A DNA stretch of 64,000 bases, from positions 1-64,000 of the forward strand of contig NZ_JASKMS010000011.1 of assembly GCF_030124145.1 (NCBI RefSeq), written 5' to 3'. Below are positions 9,731 through 18,401 of the stretch, one piece after another; within the stretch, counting starts at the first letter, position 1; each line of letters starts with the position of its first letter. Origin of the DNA: Streptomyces sp. 378. GTDB taxonomy: Bacteria; Actinomycetota; Actinomycetes; Streptomycetales; Streptomycetaceae. The position numbers and the translations under genes are program-made. The notes below the pieces were generated by a model. That model worked only from the letters and a program-made list of their open reading frames with translations. It did not search any database and had not been told where the DNA came from.

Positions 9731-10750
9731 TCAGGTCGTGCTCGCGGTACGGCGCTGGACCAGCACGGCGGCGACGATGATCGCGCCCTTGGCGATCTGC
9801 TGGACGTCGCTCTGCAGGTTGTTCAGGGCGAAGATGTTGGTGATCGTGAAGAAGATCAGGACGCCGAGGACGGAGCCGGTGATGGTGCCCCGGCCTCCGG
9901 TGAGCAGGGTGCCTCCGATGATCGCGGCGGCGATGGCGTCGAGTTCGTAGAGGTTGCCGTTGGTGTTCTGGCCCGAGCCGGACAGGACGATCAGGAGGAA
10001 GGCGGCGATGCCGCAGCACAGCCCGGACAGCAGGTAGAGGTAGAGCCGCTGGCGGCGGACGTCGATGCCGGCGAGCCGGGCGGCCTCCGGGTTGCCGCCG
10101 ACGGCGACCGTGCGGCGGCCGAAGGTGGTGCGGTTGAGCACCAGCCATCCGATGACCGTCACGACGGCGAAGACCAGGACCAGTGGCGGGATGCCGAGGA
10201 CGTAGGCGTCGCGCTCCCCCAGGTCGAGGACGGACGGCACCGTGACGATCTGTGTCTTGCCGTCGGTGATCTGCAGGGCGAGGCCGCGGGCGGAGGCCAG
10301 CATGGCGAGGGTGGCGATGAACGGCACCATCGCGCCGTAGGCGATGAGCACCCCGTTGACCAGGCCGCAGCCGACCCCGACGACGATCGCCGTGAAGAGG
10401 ATGCCGGCGAAGCCGTACTCCTGGGTGGCGACGGTGGTGGCCCACACGGAGGCGAGGGCGACGATCGCGCCGACCGACAGGTCGATGCCGCCGGAGATGA
10501 TGACGAAGGTCATGCCGACGGTGACGACCCCGACCACGGAGGCCTGGGTGAGGACCAGTTGCAGGTTGCGGGTGTCGAGGAACTCGTCGGGTTTGGTGAT
10601 GCCGCCGACGAGGATCAGCGCGGCGAGCACGCCGAGCAGGGAGAGGGTGCGGATGTCGGCGCGGGCCGGCAGGCCGCGCCAGGCGGGGGGCCGGGCCTGC
10701 GGCACCTTGTCGGTCGTGCTGTCCCGCGGCGGGGAGACGGGCTGCGTCAT
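9731..10750 (-). CDS. Sugar ABC transporter permease (RbsC/BPD_transp_2 family)
   Basis: 339 aa, ATG at 10750 overlapping the ATPase stop as ATGA. A hydrophilic N-terminal tail of about 35 residues precedes eight to ten membrane segments. Family signatures are GMTFVIISGGIDLSVGAIVA (about residue 85) and the AVGGNPEAARLAGI coupling helix (about 220) that contacts the ATPase. It forms the membrane channel of the importer together with the neighbouring ATPase and lipoprotein. One permease gene is present, so a homodimer is expected. Confidence 0.93.
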   Translation of the reverse strand: MTQPVSPPRDSTTDKVPQARPPAWRGLPARADIRTLSLLGVLAALILVGGITKPDEFLDTRNLQLVLTQASVVGVVTVGMTFVIISGGIDLSVGAIVALASVWATTVATQEYGFAGILFTAIVVGVGCGLVNGVLIAYGAMVPFIATLAMLASARGLALQITDGKTQIVTVPSVLDLGERDAYVLGIPPLVLVFAVVTVIGWLVLNRTTFGRRTVAVGGNPEAARLAGIDVRRQRLYLYLLSGLCCGIAAFLLIVLSGSGQNTNGNLYELDAIAAAIIGGTLLTGGRGTITGSVLGVLIFFTITNIFALNNLQSDVQQIAKGAIIVAAVLVQRRTASTT

Positions 10751-12264
10751 GACGCCGGGCTTCCTTCCATGACCAGGTCGAGTACGCGGTGTTCGTCGAG
10801 TTCGCGCGCGGGTGCCGTGTGGACGACACGGCCCTCGCGCAGCACCAGGACGCGGTCGGCGAGGCCGAGCACCTCGGGCACCTCGCTGGAGACCAGCAGC
10901 ACGGCCAGGCCCTCGTCGGCCAGCCGGCGGATGACCGCGTAGAGCTCGGCGCGGGCGCCGACGTCGACGCCGCGGGTGGGTTCGTCGAGCAGCAGCACCT
11001 TGCAGCCGCGCAACAGCCAGCGGGCGAGGACGGCCTTTTGCTGGTTGCCGCCGGACAGGGTGCGCACGGGCACGGACGGGTTGTCCGGCCGGAGTGACAG
11101 TTCGCGGGTCGCGGCCCGGGCGGCGCCCAGTTCGGCGCCCCGGTCGATCCAGCCGCCGCGTGAGAAGCGGGACATGGACGAGACCGACACATTGCGGGTG
11201 ACGGATTCCAGCATCAGCAGGGCCTGGGCCTTGCGTTCCTCGGGAGCGAGCCCGAGTCCGGCCCGGACGGCGGCCTGTACGCTGCCCGGCTTCAGGGCCT
11301 TGCCGCCGATCAGCACCTGACCGGTCGTCGGTTTGCGGGCGCCGTAGACGGTCTCCAGGATCTCGGAGCGGCCCGAGCCGACGAGTCCGGCGAGGCCGAC
11401 GATCTCACCCGGCCGCACCTCCAGGTCGAACGGTTCGAACTCCCCACGCCGGGAGAGCCCTTGGACCTTCAGCACCGGCTCGGTGGCCGGCGGTGCGACG
11501 GGCCGGTCCGGGAAGAGGTACTCGACGTTGCGGCCCGTCATCAGCGAGACGACCTCGCGGGTCGGGGTCGACTTCGCCGGGAGCCCGTTCGCGACCGCCC
11601 GGCCGTCCTTGAGCACCGTCACCCGGTCGCCGATACGGCGGATCTCCTCCAGGCGGTGCGAGATGTAGACGACGGCGACTCCGGCGGCGGTGAGGTCGCC
11701 GACGATGCGGAAGAGGTTGTCGACCTCGTCCGGGTCGAGGGCGGCGGAGGGCTCGTCCATCACGATGAGCCGCACGTCGTGGGAGAGCGCCCGGGCCATG
11801 GACACGATCTGCTGCTGTGCCGCCGGCAGCTCCCCGACGAGCCGGGCCGGATCGATCTCGGCATGCCCGAGTCGTTGTAACAGGGCGGCGGTTGACGCCT
11901 TGGCCGCCTTGCCGCGGACGACGAACCCCGCGGCGGTCGGCTCATGCCCGAGATGGACGTTCTCGGCGACGGACAGGTGGTCCACCAGGTCGAGTTCCTG
12001 GTAGATGGTGGCGATGCCGAGGCGCATGGCCGCGAGGGGCGAGCGGAGCGCGACCTCCTCGCCGCGCCAGCGCAGACGGCCGGTGTCGGGCTGGTGGGCG
12101 CCGGCCAGGACTTTGATGAGGGTCGACTTGCCGGCTCCGTTCTGGCCGAGCAGGCAGTGCACCTCACCGGCCTGGACGTCGAGGTCGACGCCGTCGAGGG
12201 CCCGGACTCCGGGGAACGACTTGGTGATGCCGGACATGCTGAGCAGCGGTGGTTCTGGTGCCAT
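10747..12264 (-). CDS. Sugar ABC transporter ATP-binding protein (RbsA-type, double domain)
   Basis: 505 aa, ATG with AAGGGG upstream. Two tandem nucleotide-binding domains: the first has Walker A GQNGAGKST (about 40), LIVMDEPSAALD (Walker B) and the H-loop YISHRL; the second has a degenerate Walker A (GLVGSGRSE), the signature LSGGNQQKAVLARWLL and Walker B LLLDEPTRGVDVGA. This asymmetry is normal for RbsA/MglA proteins. It powers import with the downstream permease and lipoprotein. Starts 113 bp after the ROK gene stop, so that gap may hold an operon promoter controlled by the ROK protein. Confidence 0.93.
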   Translation of the reverse strand: MAPEPPLLSMSGITKSFPGVRALDGVDLDVQAGEVHCLLGQNGAGKSTLIKVLAGAHQPDTGRLRWRGEEVALRSPLAAMRLGIATIYQELDLVDHLSVAENVHLGHEPTAAGFVVRGKAAKASTAALLQRLGHAEIDPARLVGELPAAQQQIVSMARALSHDVRLIVMDEPSAALDPDEVDNLFRIVGDLTAAGVAVVYISHRLEEIRRIGDRVTVLKDGRAVANGLPAKSTPTREVVSLMTGRNVEYLFPDRPVAPPATEPVLKVQGLSRRGEFEPFDLEVRPGEIVGLAGLVGSGRSEILETVYGARKPTTGQVLIGGKALKPGSVQAAVRAGLGLAPEERKAQALLMLESVTRNVSVSSMSRFSRGGWIDRGAELGAARAATRELSLRPDNPSVPVRTLSGGNQQKAVLARWLLRGCKVLLLDEPTRGVDVGARAELYAVIRRLADEGLAVLLVSSEVPEVLGLADRVLVLREGRVVHTAPARELDEHRVLDLVMEGSPAS

Positions 12265-12377
12265 GCGGATTCCCCTTGGCGGGCGGGCCGGTGTCAGGGC
12301 GCTTGTCGAGCAGGCGTGTTTCAGGGCAGGGCAGGGCAGAGCAGGGCGCTGTGCTGGTGAGCCGTGCTGTGAAGGGA

Positions 12378-13559
12378 CTACGCGGGTGAGAACAGGTGGT
12401 CGCTGATGAGCCGGGCCGCGCCGATGACTCCGGCGGTGGGGCCGAGCTCTCCCAGGACGATGGGCAGGTTGCCGGTCGCCAGAGGCAGCGACTGGCGGTA
12501 GACCTGGGTGCGGATCGCGGCGAGCAGGGTGTGGCCGAGGCCGGTCACCCCGCCGCCGATCACCACCAGGCCCGGGTTGAAGAAGCTGACCAGGCCGGCG
12601 ATGACCTGGCCGGTGCGGTTGCCGCCCTCGCGGATCAGATCGAGGGCGGTGGCGTCACCGGCGGAGGCCGCGGCGGCGACGTCGACAGCGGTGAGTCCGC
12701 CGTTGGTGTCCAGCCGCGAGGCCAGTTCGACCGAAAGGCCCTGCTGGGCGGCCTCCGTGGCGTCGCGGGCCAGCGCGGCGCCGCTGAAGTGGGCCTCCAG
12801 GCAGCCCCGGTTGCCGCAGGCGCACGGGCGGCCGTCGGGCACGGCCTGGATGTGCCCGATGTCGCCGGCGCTGCCCGTCGTTCCGCGGTAGACCTCGCCG
12901 CCGACGACGATGCCGCAGCCGATGCCGGTGCCGATCTTGACGCAGAGGAAGTCACCGACGCTGCGGGCGACGCCCGCGTGCTGCTCCCCCAGCGCCATGA
13001 GGTTCACGTCGTTGTCGACCATGACCGGGCAGCCGAGTTCCTGGCTGAGCGCCTCCCGCACGGGGAAGCCGTCCCAGCCGGGCATGATCGGCGGTGCCAC
13101 CGGGATGCCCTCGGGGAAGCGGACCGGGCCCGGGACGCCGATGCCGGCGCCGTCGAACCCCTCCGCGAGCCCGGAGGCCCTCAGTTTCGCGGCCATGGCC
13201 AGGACCTGCTCGAAGACCGCGACCGGGCCCTCGCGCACGTCCATGGGCTGGTTGAGATGCCCGAGGGTCTCCAGTTCGGCGTTGGTGACGGCGACGTCGA
13301 TCGAGGTCGCGCCGATGTCGACGCCGAGGAAGCGCAGCTCGGGGTTGAGCCGGACGTTGTGGGAACGGCGGCCGCCGCGCGAGGCGGCGAGCCCGTCGGC
13401 CACGACCAGACCCGTCTCCAGTAGCCGGTCCACCTCCACGGCCAGCTTGGACCGCGAGAGGTCGACCTGGTCGCCCAGCTGGGCACGGGAGTTGGGTCCG
13501 CCGTCACGCAACAGCTTGAGCAGTCGGGCCTGATGGGCGTTGGCGGGTCGTGCGGTCAT
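12378..13559 (-). CDS. ROK-family transcriptional regulator
   Basis: About 393 aa. An N-terminal winged helix (residues 5-70, RAQLGDQVDLSRSKLAVEVDRL) is followed by a ROK sugar-kinase-like domain with DIGATSIDVAV, GIGVPGPV, the zinc motif CACGNRGCLE (about 265) and VVIGGG. The start is uncertain: a GGGAGGGG site is 12 nt from the ATG at 13559 and 3 nt from a GTG at 13568. ROK repressors respond to sugars or phosphosugars and usually control the adjacent transport operon; here that is the ABC importer just downstream. No palindrome was convincing enough to call as its operator. Confidence 0.9.
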   Translation of the reverse strand: MTARPANAHQARLLKLLRDGGPNSRAQLGDQVDLSRSKLAVEVDRLLETGLVVADGLAASRGGRRSHNVRLNPELRFLGVDIGATSIDVAVTNAELETLGHLNQPMDVREGPVAVFEQVLAMAAKLRASGLAEGFDGAGIGVPGPVRFPEGIPVAPPIMPGWDGFPVREALSQELGCPVMVDNDVNLMALGEQHAGVARSVGDFLCVKIGTGIGCGIVVGGEVYRGTTGSAGDIGHIQAVPDGRPCACGNRGCLEAHFSGAALARDATEAAQQGLSVELASRLDTNGGLTAVDVAAAASAGDATALDLIREGGNRTGQVIAGLVSFFNPGLVVIGGGVTGLGHTLLAAIRTQVYRQSLPLATGNLPIVLGELGPTAGVIGAARLISDHLFSPA

Positions 13560-13760
13560 ACGTCTCACGAGCCCCTCCCCGCCTCAATCGGCCTGCGCGC
13601 GCCGGTTTTCCGCCACCTCGGTGGCTTGCTTTCGGAGGGAACGTAGCAGCGGCTGCCGGAGGTGGGAAGAAGTCGCGCAGGAATTGCCCTCTACTTTTTC
13701 CACTCACAGGACAAAGACGCGGTGACGGGTGCCTCGCGGCACAGGACGCCTGTGGTGGCG

Positions 13761-14438
13761 CTACGAGCCCGCCCGCGCGTGGTACGACCGTCGTGTGTGC
13801 TCCGTGTGGGCGCGCATCAGCTGGGTGGCGCGCTGTTCGTCCCGGTCGGAGACCGCGGCGATCAGTTCGCGGTGTTCGATCCAGGACTGGTGGCCGCGCC
13901 GGCGGGCCACCGGCGTGTAGTACCAGCGCACGCGCCGGTCGACCTGGGCGGCGAGTTCCGCGAGGACCGCGTTGCCGGCGAGCTCCATGATCTTGGCGTG
14001 GAAGCGGGCGTTCATCGCGACGGCCCCGTCCACGTCGTCGGCCTCCACGGCCTTCTCGCCCTCCGCGCACAACGCCTCCAGGGCGGCGACGCCCGCGCTG
14101 TTCGCGTTGGCCGCCGCGAGCCGGGCCGCCTCGGCCTCCAGGAGCGTACGGACCGTGAGGAGCTGGTCGGCCTCCTCCTCCGTCGGCTCGTGCACGAACG
14201 CGCCCTGCGCGGGCCGCAGATCGACCCACCCCTCGGTGTTGAGCCGCTGCAGCGCCTCGCGCACGGGCTGCCGGGAGACCCCGAGGTGCCCGGCGAGTTC
14301 ACTCTCGACGAGATGCTGGCCGGGCTGGAGCGCACGGGTGGTGATGAGTTCGAGCAGTGCCTCGTAGACACGGTCGCGCAGCGGACCCGGGCGTTCCAGC
14401 TTGGGTACCGCCCCCTGGGGCAGGCCTGTCGACAGCAT
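13761..14438 (-). CDS. GntR-family transcriptional regulator (FCD type)
   Basis: 225 aa, ATG at 14438 with GAGGAGGGGG 6 nt upstream. N-terminal winged helix (about 15-80) with LRDRVYEALLELITTRALQPG, LVESELAGHLGVSRQPVREALQRL and the wing GWVDLRPAQGAFV. The C-terminal FCD domain (about 95-215) carries the metal/ligand-binding pattern NARFHAKI and, later, IEHRELIAAV. FCD regulators sense organic acids. It lies between the FabH gene and the sugar operon; the motif ACTGTAGAC occurs both in its own upstream region and in the MFS/PanE divergent promoter, so it may regulate itself and the formate cluster (inference). Confidence 0.9.
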   Translation of the reverse strand: MLSTGLPQGAVPKLERPGPLRDRVYEALLELITTRALQPGQHLVESELAGHLGVSRQPVREALQRLNTEGWVDLRPAQGAFVHEPTEEEADQLLTVRTLLEAEAARLAAANANSAGVAALEALCAEGEKAVEADDVDGAVAMNARFHAKIMELAGNAVLAELAAQVDRRVRWYYTPVARRRGHQSWIEHRELIAAVSDRDEQRATQLMRAHTEHTRRSYHARAGS

Positions 14439-14503
14439 CGCGGTCCCCCTCCTCGGCAGGGCCGTGCACAGCGCGGCGCCGGCCGGTGTCACCGCAGAGT
14501 CAG

Positions 14504-14532
14504 TATTGATTGTCTTTCGTCTACAGTCTACG
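14504..14532. promoter_or_regulatory. Candidate GntR operator upstream of its own gene
   Basis: An AT-rich island in GC-rich DNA, 66-94 bp upstream of the regulator start. On the minus strand it reads TAGACTGTAGACGAAAGAC followed by AATCAATA. It shares the 9-mer ACTGTAGAC with the site at 17295, and TGTAGAC fits the GT-N2-AC core of GntR-type sites. No experimental support. Confidence 0.4.
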
Positions 14533-14601
14533 GCGCACCAGAGCCAGGGTTTCGGGGAGTTGACCGCGTCACACCACCCCTCCGCCAGGGGCGGCGCACA
14601 C

Positions 14602-15540
14602 TCAGGGGCAGCGCACGACCTGCCCCGCGTACGAGAGGTTCCCGCCGAAGCCGAACAGCAGCACCGGGTCGCCGGTGGTGAGCGCTCCCCGCTCGACCAG
14701 CTTCGAGAAGGCCAGCGGGATACTCGCGGCGGAGGTGTTGCCGGACTCGGTGACATCGCGCGCGACGACCGCGTTGACGGCTCCGATCTTCTCCGCGAGG
14801 GGTTCGATGATGCGCAGGTTCGCCTGGTGCAGCACGACCCCGGCGAGGTCGGCCGGCTCCAGCCCGGCCCGCTCGCAGGCCCGGCGCGCGATGGGCGGGA
14901 GCTGCGTGGTGGCCCAGCGGTAGACGCTCTGCCCCTCCTGGGCGAAGCGCGGCGGGTTGCCCTCGATGCGCACCGCGTTGCCCATCTCGGGCACCGAGCC
15001 CCACAGCACCGGGCCGATGGCCGGCTCGTCGGCGGCCTCCACCACCGCGGCCCCGGCTCCGTCACCGACGAGCACACACGTGCTGCGATCGCTCCAGTCG
15101 GCCACCTCGGACATCTTGTCGGCCCCGATGACCAGCGCGCGGCTCGCGCCCCCCGCGCGGACGGCGTGGTCGGCGGTGGCCAGGGCGTGGGTGAAACCGG
15201 CGCACACCACGTTGAGGTCCATGGTGGCGGCCTGCGGGATGCCCAGGCGGGCCGCGACCCGGGCCGCCATGTTGGGCGAGCGGTCGACGGCGGTGGAGGT
15301 GGCGACCAGCACCAGATCGATGTCCGCCGGGGCCAGCCCGGCCGCCGCGAGGGCCTTGGCGGCGGCGTGGCCGGCCAGTTCGTCGACCGGCTCGTCGGGT
15401 CCGGCGATGTGGCGGGTCCGGATGCCCACCCGGCTGGTGATCCACTCGTCACTGGTGTCCACCAGAGCCGCCAGATCCTTGTTGGTGAGCACCGTGGCGG
15501 GCTGGTAGTGGCCGACGGCGGCGATGCGCGAGCCGTTCAT
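14602..15540 (-). CDS. 3-oxoacyl-ACP synthase III family protein (FabH-like)
   Basis: 312 aa from the ATG at 15540, chosen for a GAGGGGGAC site 7 nt upstream. Thiolase fold with an intact KAS III triad: Cys in NVVCAGFTHAL (about 110), His in LHQANLRI (about 240) and Asn in ESGNTSAASIP (about 270). KAS III enzymes condense an acyl-CoA with malonyl-ACP or move acyl groups. There is no fatty-acid or polyketide gene nearby, so this is an orphan copy rather than the housekeeping fabH. It precedes the GntR gene on the same strand by 163 bp. Precise substrate not assignable. Confidence 0.88.
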   Translation of the reverse strand: MNGSRIAAVGHYQPATVLTNKDLAALVDTSDEWITSRVGIRTRHIAGPDEPVDELAGHAAAKALAAAGLAPADIDLVLVATSTAVDRSPNMAARVAARLGIPQAATMDLNVVCAGFTHALATADHAVRAGGASRALVIGADKMSEVADWSDRSTCVLVGDGAGAAVVEAADEPAIGPVLWGSVPEMGNAVRIEGNPPRFAQEGQSVYRWATTQLPPIARRACERAGLEPADLAGVVLHQANLRIIEPLAEKIGAVNAVVARDVTESGNTSAASIPLAFSKLVERGALTTGDPVLLFGFGGNLSYAGQVVRCP

Positions 15541-15727
15541 TGGGTGGGTCCCCCTCGTTGCCTTGGGTAGCGGATCCACCAGTCTGATCAGTGACTCACG
15601 GGTACGACGGCAGCCAAGGCGACAGGAAACGAGCGCCGGGGTTGTCAGCTTCGGTCAGCAGCTCGGACGCCCGGACACCTGTCGGCCGCCCACCCCGTAC
15701 ACCGGCGCCCGTCCCGCGCCCCGGCGG

Positions 15728-15868
15728 CTACCCGGTGAACAACTGCGTCGCCTTGCGGACGAGCTCGTACAGCCCGTAGGCGAGCGGGACGCCCACCCAC
15801 ACCCAGGCGAAGGCGATCAGCCACCGCCGGTCCGGGCTAGGCGGACTCTGACTGCTCTCGCCGGACAT
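15728..15868 (-). CDS. MFS transporter small subunit (46 aa, one TM)
   Basis: A short gene read by hand: ATG at 15868, TAG at 15728-15730. The protein starts MSGESSQSPPSPDRRW, then has a single membrane span containing AFAWVWVGVPLAYGLYEL and a short basic tail. Its start lies inside the last codons of the MFS gene (32-bp overlap), in another frame, with AGGAGG 8-9 nt upstream of the ATG. Small one-helix proteins are known directly behind oxalate/formate-type MFS genes in actinobacteria; I infer the same pairing here. Confidence 0.75.
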   Translation of the reverse strand: MSGESSQSPPSPDRRWLIAFAWVWVGVPLAYGLYELVRKATQLFTG

Positions 15869-17171
15869 GGGCGGCCTCCTTCGGCTCGAGGACGTGGTGG
15901 CGGGGGTCGACGGGCCGCACCAGTTCGTTGGCGACGAAGCCGACGACGAGCAGCCCGATCATGATGACGAAGGACAGCCCGTACAGGGACGCGCCGTGCC
16001 GGCCCGCCTCCTCCTGCCGGTCGGCGATCCAGTTCACGATCAGCGGCCCGAGCACCCCGGCCGTGGACCAGGCGGTGAGCAGCCGCCCGTGGATGGCACC
16101 GACCTGGTACGTACCGAACAAATCCTTCAGATAGGCCGGAACCGTGGCGAAACCACCGCCGTAGAAGGAGAGAATGACCAGCGCGCACAGGATGAACAGC
16201 GGCTTGGAGGAGTCGCCGAACAGGGCGATGAGCGCGTACATCAGGGCGCCGGCGCCCAGGTAGAGGCGGTAGATGTTCTTGCGGCCGATGAGGTCGGACG
16301 TCGACGACCAGCCGATGCGGCCCGCCATGTTCGCCGCCGACAGCAGCGCGACGAAACCGGCGGCGGCCGTCACCGACACCGGGGTGGAGGTGTCCGCGAA
16401 GAAGTCCGTGATCATCGGCGCGGCCTTCTCCAGGATGCCGATGCCGGCGGTGACGTTCATGCAGAGCACGAGCCACAGCAGCCAGAACTGCGGGGTGCGC
16501 AGCGCCTGGTTCGCGGAGACCTGCGGGCCGGTGGGGGCTTGTCGCGCGGTTGCCCGCGCCGCTGGGGCAGGACGCGGAACCCGGACCAGGAACACGCCCA
16601 GCAGCATGAAGACGGCGTACGACAGCCCGTGCACGAGGAAGGCGAGCGCGATGCCGGAGCTGTCGCCGCCGAACGACTCCAGCATCTGCGCCGACCACGG
16701 CGAGGCGATGAGGGCGCCGCCGCCGAAGCCCATGATGGCGATGCCGGTGGCCATGCCGGGCCGGTCCGGGAACCACTTGATCAGCGTGGAGACGGGCGAG
16801 ATGTAGCCGATGCCGAGACCGATGCCGCCGACGAAGCCGTAGCCGAGGACGATCAGCCAGTACTGCTCCAGGGACGCGCCCAGCGCGGAGAGCAGGAAGC
16901 CGGAGGAGAAGCAGACCAGGGCGACGGTCATGGCCCAGCGGGGGCCGTTGCGCTCCACGAGCGTGCCGCCGAACGCGGCGGACAGGCCCAGCATGACGAT
17001 GCCCAGCTGGAAGGGCAGCGCGCTCTGCGTGCCGCTGAGCCCGAGGGCGGACTCGAGGGGCGGCTTGAACACGCTCCAGGCGTAGGCCTGGCCGATGGAG
17101 AGATGTACGGAGAGAGCTGCGGGCGGGACGAGCCAGCGGCTCCAGCCCGGGGGCGCGACTGGGGGACTCAT
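15837..17171 (-). CDS. OFA-family MFS transporter (oxalate/formate antiporter-like)
   Basis: 444 aa, ATG at 17171. About twelve membrane segments; begins with WSRWLVPPAALSVHLSIGQAYAW-like residues typical of OFA carriers. The MFS loop between helices 2 and 3 reads GTLVERNGPRW, and the central loop has NMAGRIGWSSTSDLIGRKN. OFA carriers exchange oxalate, formate or other small carboxylates across the cytoplasmic membrane. It is divergent from the PanE/formate dehydrogenase genes, so formate or a related acid is an attractive substrate, but that rests on context. Confidence 0.88.
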   Translation of the reverse strand: MSPPVAPPGWSRWLVPPAALSVHLSIGQAYAWSVFKPPLESALGLSGTQSALPFQLGIVMLGLSAAFGGTLVERNGPRWAMTVALVCFSSGFLLSALGASLEQYWLIVLGYGFVGGIGLGIGYISPVSTLIKWFPDRPGMATGIAIMGFGGGALIASPWSAQMLESFGGDSSGIALAFLVHGLSYAVFMLLGVFLVRVPRPAPAARATARQAPTGPQVSANQALRTPQFWLLWLVLCMNVTAGIGILEKAAPMITDFFADTSTPVSVTAAAGFVALLSAANMAGRIGWSSTSDLIGRKNIYRLYLGAGALMYALIALFGDSSKPLFILCALVILSFYGGGFATVPAYLKDLFGTYQVGAIHGRLLTAWSTAGVLGPLIVNWIADRQEEAGRHGASLYGLSFVIMIGLLVVGFVANELVRPVDPRHHVLEPKEAAHVRREQSESA

Positions 17172-17293
17172 GAACCCGGGACGGTAGGTATCCGCGCGGG
17201 AGTTGAGAAGGCGGCGCGTCGACCGTATGCGGTGAACGGTATCCGGCCTGCGCCGAACGGTCGGCGCGCGAACCCTTGCCGCCCCAACCTCCA

Positions 17294-17320
17294 TACTGTA
17301 GACAATATTTCGTCGACACA
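17294..17320. promoter_or_regulatory. Candidate GntR operator in MFS/PanE divergent promoter
   Basis: An AT-rich stretch in the 258-bp divergent region. ACTGTAGACAATATT is followed by TCGTCGACACA, giving two related half-sites (TGTAGACA and CGTCGACA) about 14 bp apart. It shares ACTGTAGAC with the region upstream of the FCD-GntR gene. Position suits control of both the transporter and the formate dehydrogenase operon. Confidence 0.42.
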
Positions 17321-17429
17321 AGCCGTCCGCGAGAAGGCCCAGCCCGCCTGCGCTGGGCGGGGCGCGTCCCGTGGGCGGCCGGACGGCAGCCACCTCCGCG
17401 GTATCCCTCGAACCGAACGGAGTGTTTCC

Positions 17430-18401
17430 GTGAAAGTCGCAGTTCTCGGTGCCGGTGCCATCGGCGCCTACGTCGGCGCCGCGCTCCACCGCGCGGGCGC
17501 CGAGGTGCATCTCATCGCCCGTGGACCGCATCTGGCGGCCATGAGGCAGCACGGAGTCCGGGTGCGCAGCCCACGCGGCGGCTTCACCGCACACCCCCAC
17601 GCCACCGACGACCCGGCCGAAGTCGGCCCGGTCGACCATGTCTTCCTGGGCCTGAAGGCCAACGCGTACGCGGCGTGCGGGCCGCTGATCGCGCCCCTGC
17701 TGCACGAGACGACCTCGGTCGTCGCGGCCCAGAACGGCATCCCCTGGTGGTACTTCCACCGGCACGGCGGCCCGTACGACGGCCACCGTGTCGAGAGCGT
17801 CGACCCGGACGGCGCGGTCAGTGCGGTGCTCGCGCCCGAACGGGCCATCGGCTGCGTCGTCTACGCGGCGACCGAACTCGAAGGGCCGGGCGTGGTGCGG
17901 CACTTGGAGGGCACACGGTTCTCCATCGGCGAGCCCGACCGCAGCCGCTCCGCCCGCTGTCTCGCCTTCAGCGAGGCCATGCGGGAGGGCGGGCTGAAGT
18001 GCCCGGTCGAACCGGACCTGCGCAGCGACATCTGGGTCAAGCTGCTCGGCAACATCTCCTTCAACCCGATCAGCGCCCTGGCCCGCGCCACCATGCGGCA
18101 GATGTGCCTGCACGGCGGCACCCGCAAGGTCATCGAGATCATGATGACCGAGACACTGGCGGTCGCCGAGGCCCTCGGCTGCGAGGTCGGGGTCTCCATC
18201 GAGCGCCGGCTCGCGGGCGCCGAGCGGGTCGGCGACCACCGCACCTCCACGCTCCAGGACCTGGAGCGCGGCAAGCCGCTGGAACTCGACGTGCTGCTGG
18301 CGGCGGTCGTCGAGCTGGCGGAGATCACCGGCGTGGAGGTGCCCACCCTGCGCACCGTGCACGCCATCTCGGACCTGCTCGCGCTGAGGAGCGCCGCATG
18401 A
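17430..18401 (+). CDS. 2-dehydropantoate 2-reductase family protein (PanE/ApbA-like)
   Basis: 323 aa, GTG at 17430 with ACGGAG 7-8 nt before it. Starts with the Rossmann motif VAVLGAGAIGAYVGA; the helical C-terminal domain contains the family Lys in SDIWVKLLGNISFNPISAL (about 200) and ERRLAGAERVGDHRTSTLQD (about 255-275). Family members reduce 2-dehydropantoate or other 2-keto acids with NADPH. It is the first gene of the formate dehydrogenase operon and overlaps the next gene as ATGA, which is unexpected for pantothenate synthesis; a different 2-keto/2-hydroxy acid substrate seems more likely here. Confidence 0.85.
   Translation: MKVAVLGAGAIGAYVGAALHRAGAEVHLIARGPHLAAMRQHGVRVRSPRGGFTAHPHATDDPAEVGPVDHVFLGLKANAYAACGPLIAPLLHETTSVVAAQNGIPWWYFHRHGGPYDGHRVESVDPDGAVSAVLAPERAIGCVVYAATELEGPGVVRHLEGTRFSIGEPDRSRSARCLAFSEAMREGGLKCPVEPDLRSDIWVKLLGNISFNPISALARATMRQMCLHGGTRKVIEIMMTETLAVAEALGCEVGVSIERRLAGAERVGDHRTSTLQDLERGKPLELDVLLAAVVELAEITGVEVPTLRTVHAISDLLALRSAA

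Noticed and set aside
12290..12370. GGGCA-rich stretch between the ABC ATPase and ROK genes as a ROK operator
   Set aside because: It is a simple run of GGGCA-like repeats without dyad symmetry.
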